Assembly (NCBI GenBank): GCA_964501065.1
Contig: CAZCRF010000061.1
Coordinates: 1 to 14,299 of the forward strand
Direction of reading: 5' to 3'
Source of the DNA: Hallerella sp964501065
GTDB taxonomy: Bacteria > Fibrobacterota > Fibrobacteria > Fibrobacterales > Fibrobacteraceae
Length of the DNA: 14,299 nucleotides
The notes below the pieces were generated by a model that saw nothing but the letters and a program-made list of their open reading frames with translations, was not told the origin of the DNA and did not search any database. The position numbers and the translations under genes were made by a program. Positions 14,165-14,299 of the stretch are shown in pieces (positions within the stretch are counted from its first letter, which is position 1; every line of letters starts with the position of its first letter).

Positions 14165-14258
14165 GTTCAACTAGAACTGTTTTTCGTTGGCACGGGCGGC
14201 TTGTGTCCGTCAAACGGACGGTTCTGTCGTTGGCACGGGCGGTTTCCGTCAAACGGAC
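14165..14258 (+). repeat. Right palindrome array, outer part
   Basis: Past the stem-loop the array resumes with a short palindrome (GTTC/GAAC, 14165-14177), a perfect 15-nt copy (14205-14219) and a copy with a 5-bp stem (14245-14257), joined by TCGTTGGCACGGGCGG links. The final 40 nt (14259-14299) show no further unit. Confidence 0.82.
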
Positions 14259-14299
14259 TGTTGGTCGCAGCAGGATTGCACATGGTTCTAGATTTGCTA

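Noticed and set aside
1..14299. A transposon or integrated element bounded by the two arrays
   Set aside because: No transposase or integrase and no target duplication are visible, and most of the enclosed genes are housekeeping; kept only as an open question among the findings.

Overview
The window looks like a chromosomal segment from a member of the Fibrobacterota (Fibrobacter-like) or another diderm of the Fibrobacterota/Chlorobiota/Bacteroidota group. The basis is four lipoproteins with Fibrobacter-style lipoboxes (one continuing Cys-Gly-Asp-Asp-Ala then a Ser run), peptidoglycan precursor genes including a dapL-type aminotransferase, moderately high GC, and a few TAnnTTTG-like motifs upstream of genes. 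The assignment is inference: there is no rRNA or other decisive marker. Positions 44-143 are exactly 100 N, a scaffold-gap placeholder.

Layout. Positions 1-363 hold an array of short palindromes, broken by the gap. On the minus strand follow a DUF1848 gene (379-1317) directly downstream of a PAS/degenerate-GGDEF/EAL gene (1321-2976), then a 357-aa lipoprotein gene (3170-4243) and tRNA-Thr(CGU) (4395-4467) with its terminator. The only plus-strand protein genes are in the centre: a membrane-anchored TPR protein resembling YfgM (4543-5253) and a dapL-type aminotransferase (5498-6733), each followed by a clear hairpin terminator.

From 13852 down to 6786 all genes are on the minus strand: murC-xseB-oppF-like ATPase-rlmD-like methyltransferase, joined by ATGA overlaps, then an 83-nt gap, three lipoproteins and murI, joined by 1- or 4-nt overlaps, then an 81-nt gap and an unrecognised 223-aa protein. 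The murC start codon lies 6 nt after a perfect TATAAT, which predicts a leaderless mRNA. Positions 13853-14299 hold no gene but a second palindrome array, related to the left one and in opposite orientation, interrupted by a segment with a strong GC-rich stem-loop.

Together: dapL, murI and murC all feed peptidoglycan precursor synthesis (meso-diaminopimelate, D-glutamate and L-alanine addition), and the lipoproteins next to murI may serve the envelope. The rest is housekeeping (xseB, rRNA/tRNA methylation, tRNA) plus c-di-GMP turnover. The most unusual content is the pair of mirrored palindrome arrays at the two ends.
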